NCBI RefSeq assembly: GCF_963855985.1
Contig: NC_087119.1
Location: forward strand, 4,070,001 to 4,134,000
DNA length: 64,000 bases
Origin: Ostrinia nubilalis
Lineage: Eukaryota; Arthropoda; Insecta; Lepidoptera; Crambidae
Direction: 5' to 3'
Numbering within the stretch: the stretch's first letter is position 1; every line of letters begins with the position of its first letter. The notes under the pieces are model-generated. The model was not told where the DNA came from and made no database searches. It saw only the letters and a program-made list of their open reading frames with translations. Positions 62,930 to 64,000 of the stretch are shown in pieces. Both the position numbers and the translations under genes were made by a program.

Positions 62930-64000
62930 GTGAGACAGGTTTTATATTATGACATAAGCTATTCACTTTTCAATGAGGTGAAGTGTTGTCACGTGAAAGT
63001 ACAGAAAGTAGTATGACCCAGTCACGTTAAGTGATATTTATAAGGCGGACCAAAAGTGACAACATGTTTTCTTTTTCACAACATCGCGTCGTTACCTACT
63101 CTTTACAATGTTAATTAAACAGGGTCAATAGGCAACTGCTATTTCTTTAATTTTATTGATAAGACCTACCTCCTAATTTTTTTAATTTAGTTTTTTCAAC
63201 ATACCCCTATTTCTTAGAGCCTTCTCCCCTTTTAATTTAGTGTTCAGAACACACCACCATATTCGCCTGTGGGGGTTTTTAAAGATATCTTCTGCATCGC
63301 GGGACTTAGGTGACATTTCATCCAAGAAAATCTGATCCGCGGATGAGTTGTCTCCCTTTCTTTGTTAGGTGTCGAATCATCCGCACGAATCGGGGGCATT
63401 CCCCTATCCGCAACAAATCCAAACCTGCACACGGCAGCAGTGCCGTATTATCCATAAGGCACTTTAGGCTAGTGCCTAGGGGCCCACTATGACCAGGGGC
63501 CCAGCACTCCCGATTAAAAAAAAAAAAAACATAGTTAAAGATGATGTATCAGAAAATATTAAGAAGTTTTAAACGATTATGTATCCAAAAAAATTAGAAG
63601 GGTTAATATTTAAACATGCTTCTTAATCAGTACAATATGTACATTTTTATTTTTTAATGTCTATGTTAGTTTTTTAAAAATATGCAAGATTTTCCTATTC
63701 TTTGTTTCATTTTTTAATGACTCCGATACTTTGTCCTGTAAATTGTGGTCTTTTCACTTGAAGGAAGACGTATACCTTTGCGATAATGATGGTACCTACA
63801 TTCAATTTCGTAATGTAGATAGTAAAAATTTCCAAATTGCGTTGTTGTGGTATGAAAAAGGGGGGGCCCGAAACGAGCTGTGCCTAGGGGCCCCGAGATG
63901 GTTAATCCGGCCCTGCACGGCAGATCCAAACTGCACACGGATTATGTATTTAAGCCTAACCTTCAGCTTTTTTTTTTTTTTTTCGTCAGGAAAATACATT
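62930..64000 (+). other. Start of a further intron
   Basis: Begins with gtgaga and runs to the window edge. Apart from the hAT-like element at 63438-63915, only AT-rich sequence and a T run (63969-63983) are seen. No laminin G exon is present. Confidence 0.6.
63438..63915. mobile_element. hAT-like non-autonomous DNA transposon with 8-bp TSD
   Basis: The 478-bp element starts CAGTGCCGTATTATCCATAA and ends GGTTAATCCGGCCCTG, giving imperfect terminal inverted repeats with sub-terminal 'gtgcctaggggccc' in both arms. It is flanked by CACGGCAG on both sides (63430-63437 and 63916-63923), a duplication length typical of hAT. Confidence 0.88.

Noticed and set aside
1..64000. A previously undescribed multi-gene system, CRISPR array or viral insertion
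   Set aside because: Both strands show one perlecan gene plus ordinary mobile elements; no viral protein remnants, CRISPR repeats or other gene clusters were seen.
62930..64000. Laminin G domain exons at the right edge
   Set aside because: No LamG-like sequence is present; only intron and a hAT-like element.

Overview
The window is animal genomic DNA and holds one very large, intron-rich gene on the + strand. It encodes the insect perlecan core protein (basement-membrane heparan sulfate proteoglycan, the Hspg2 / Drosophila trol family). AT-rich introns, very many short inverted-repeat elements, Helitron-like ends of the ...CAGCTAGT type, RTE-like LINE fragments and a tRNA-derived SINE fragment point to a moth or butterfly (Lepidoptera). 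The species cannot be named from this sequence.

I traced 56 coding exons between 9464 and 62929 (about 10.1 kb, roughly 3,360 residues). The model is internal: the upstream exons carrying the start and signal peptide, and the laminin G exons expected at the C-terminus, are not seen. Splice phases agree at every junction except one, between the exons ending at 15082 and starting at 15790. Layout: 1-9463, no convincing coding exon; 9464-18615, sixteen LDL-receptor class A (LDLa) modules, interrupted by a 939-bp exon with a Gly/Gln/Tyr/Pro-rich decapeptide repeat; 19327-22709, one Ig domain; 22953-23765, three more LDLa modules; 23980-24411, one Ig domain; 24631-38081, three laminin IV (laminin B) domains separated by laminin-type EGF (LE) modules; 38233-61242, ten Ig domains; 61385-61555, one isolated LDLa module with a basic tail; 62179-62929, an eleventh C-terminal Ig domain. 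This order (LDLa, Ig, laminin IV/LE, Ig array) is that of insect perlecan.

The most notable structures are these. (1) Directly after the LE exon ending at 27485 there are ten extra tandem copies of that exon's 3' end plus intron; five are open, phase-compatible 111-bp units. (2) The decapeptide-repeat exon at 17330-18268. (3) An exon with two phase-compatible donors at 47808/47829, where only the longer form encodes an RGD, placed just before a Ser-Gly-Asp in acidic context. (4) An apparent one-base frame discrepancy in the LDLa region. (5) A late LDLa cassette that ends in a furin-like REKR.

Introns carry many short mobile elements: two hAT-like elements with 8-bp target duplications, a TA-flanked family of about 528 bp with a head-to-head palindromic derivative, several other hairpin MITEs, and RTE-like LINE ends in both orientations. 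Introns of more than 300 bases not listed separately show only AT-rich sequence: 10214-10524, 11770-12322, 15901-16582, 18616-19326, 22281-22615, 23088-23516, 24851-25226, 32051-32704, 34316-34786, 38542-38932, 41921-42357, 47149-47655, 52996-53700, 60599-60963 and 62334-62799. No tRNA, rRNA or CRISPR array and no second protein gene was found.
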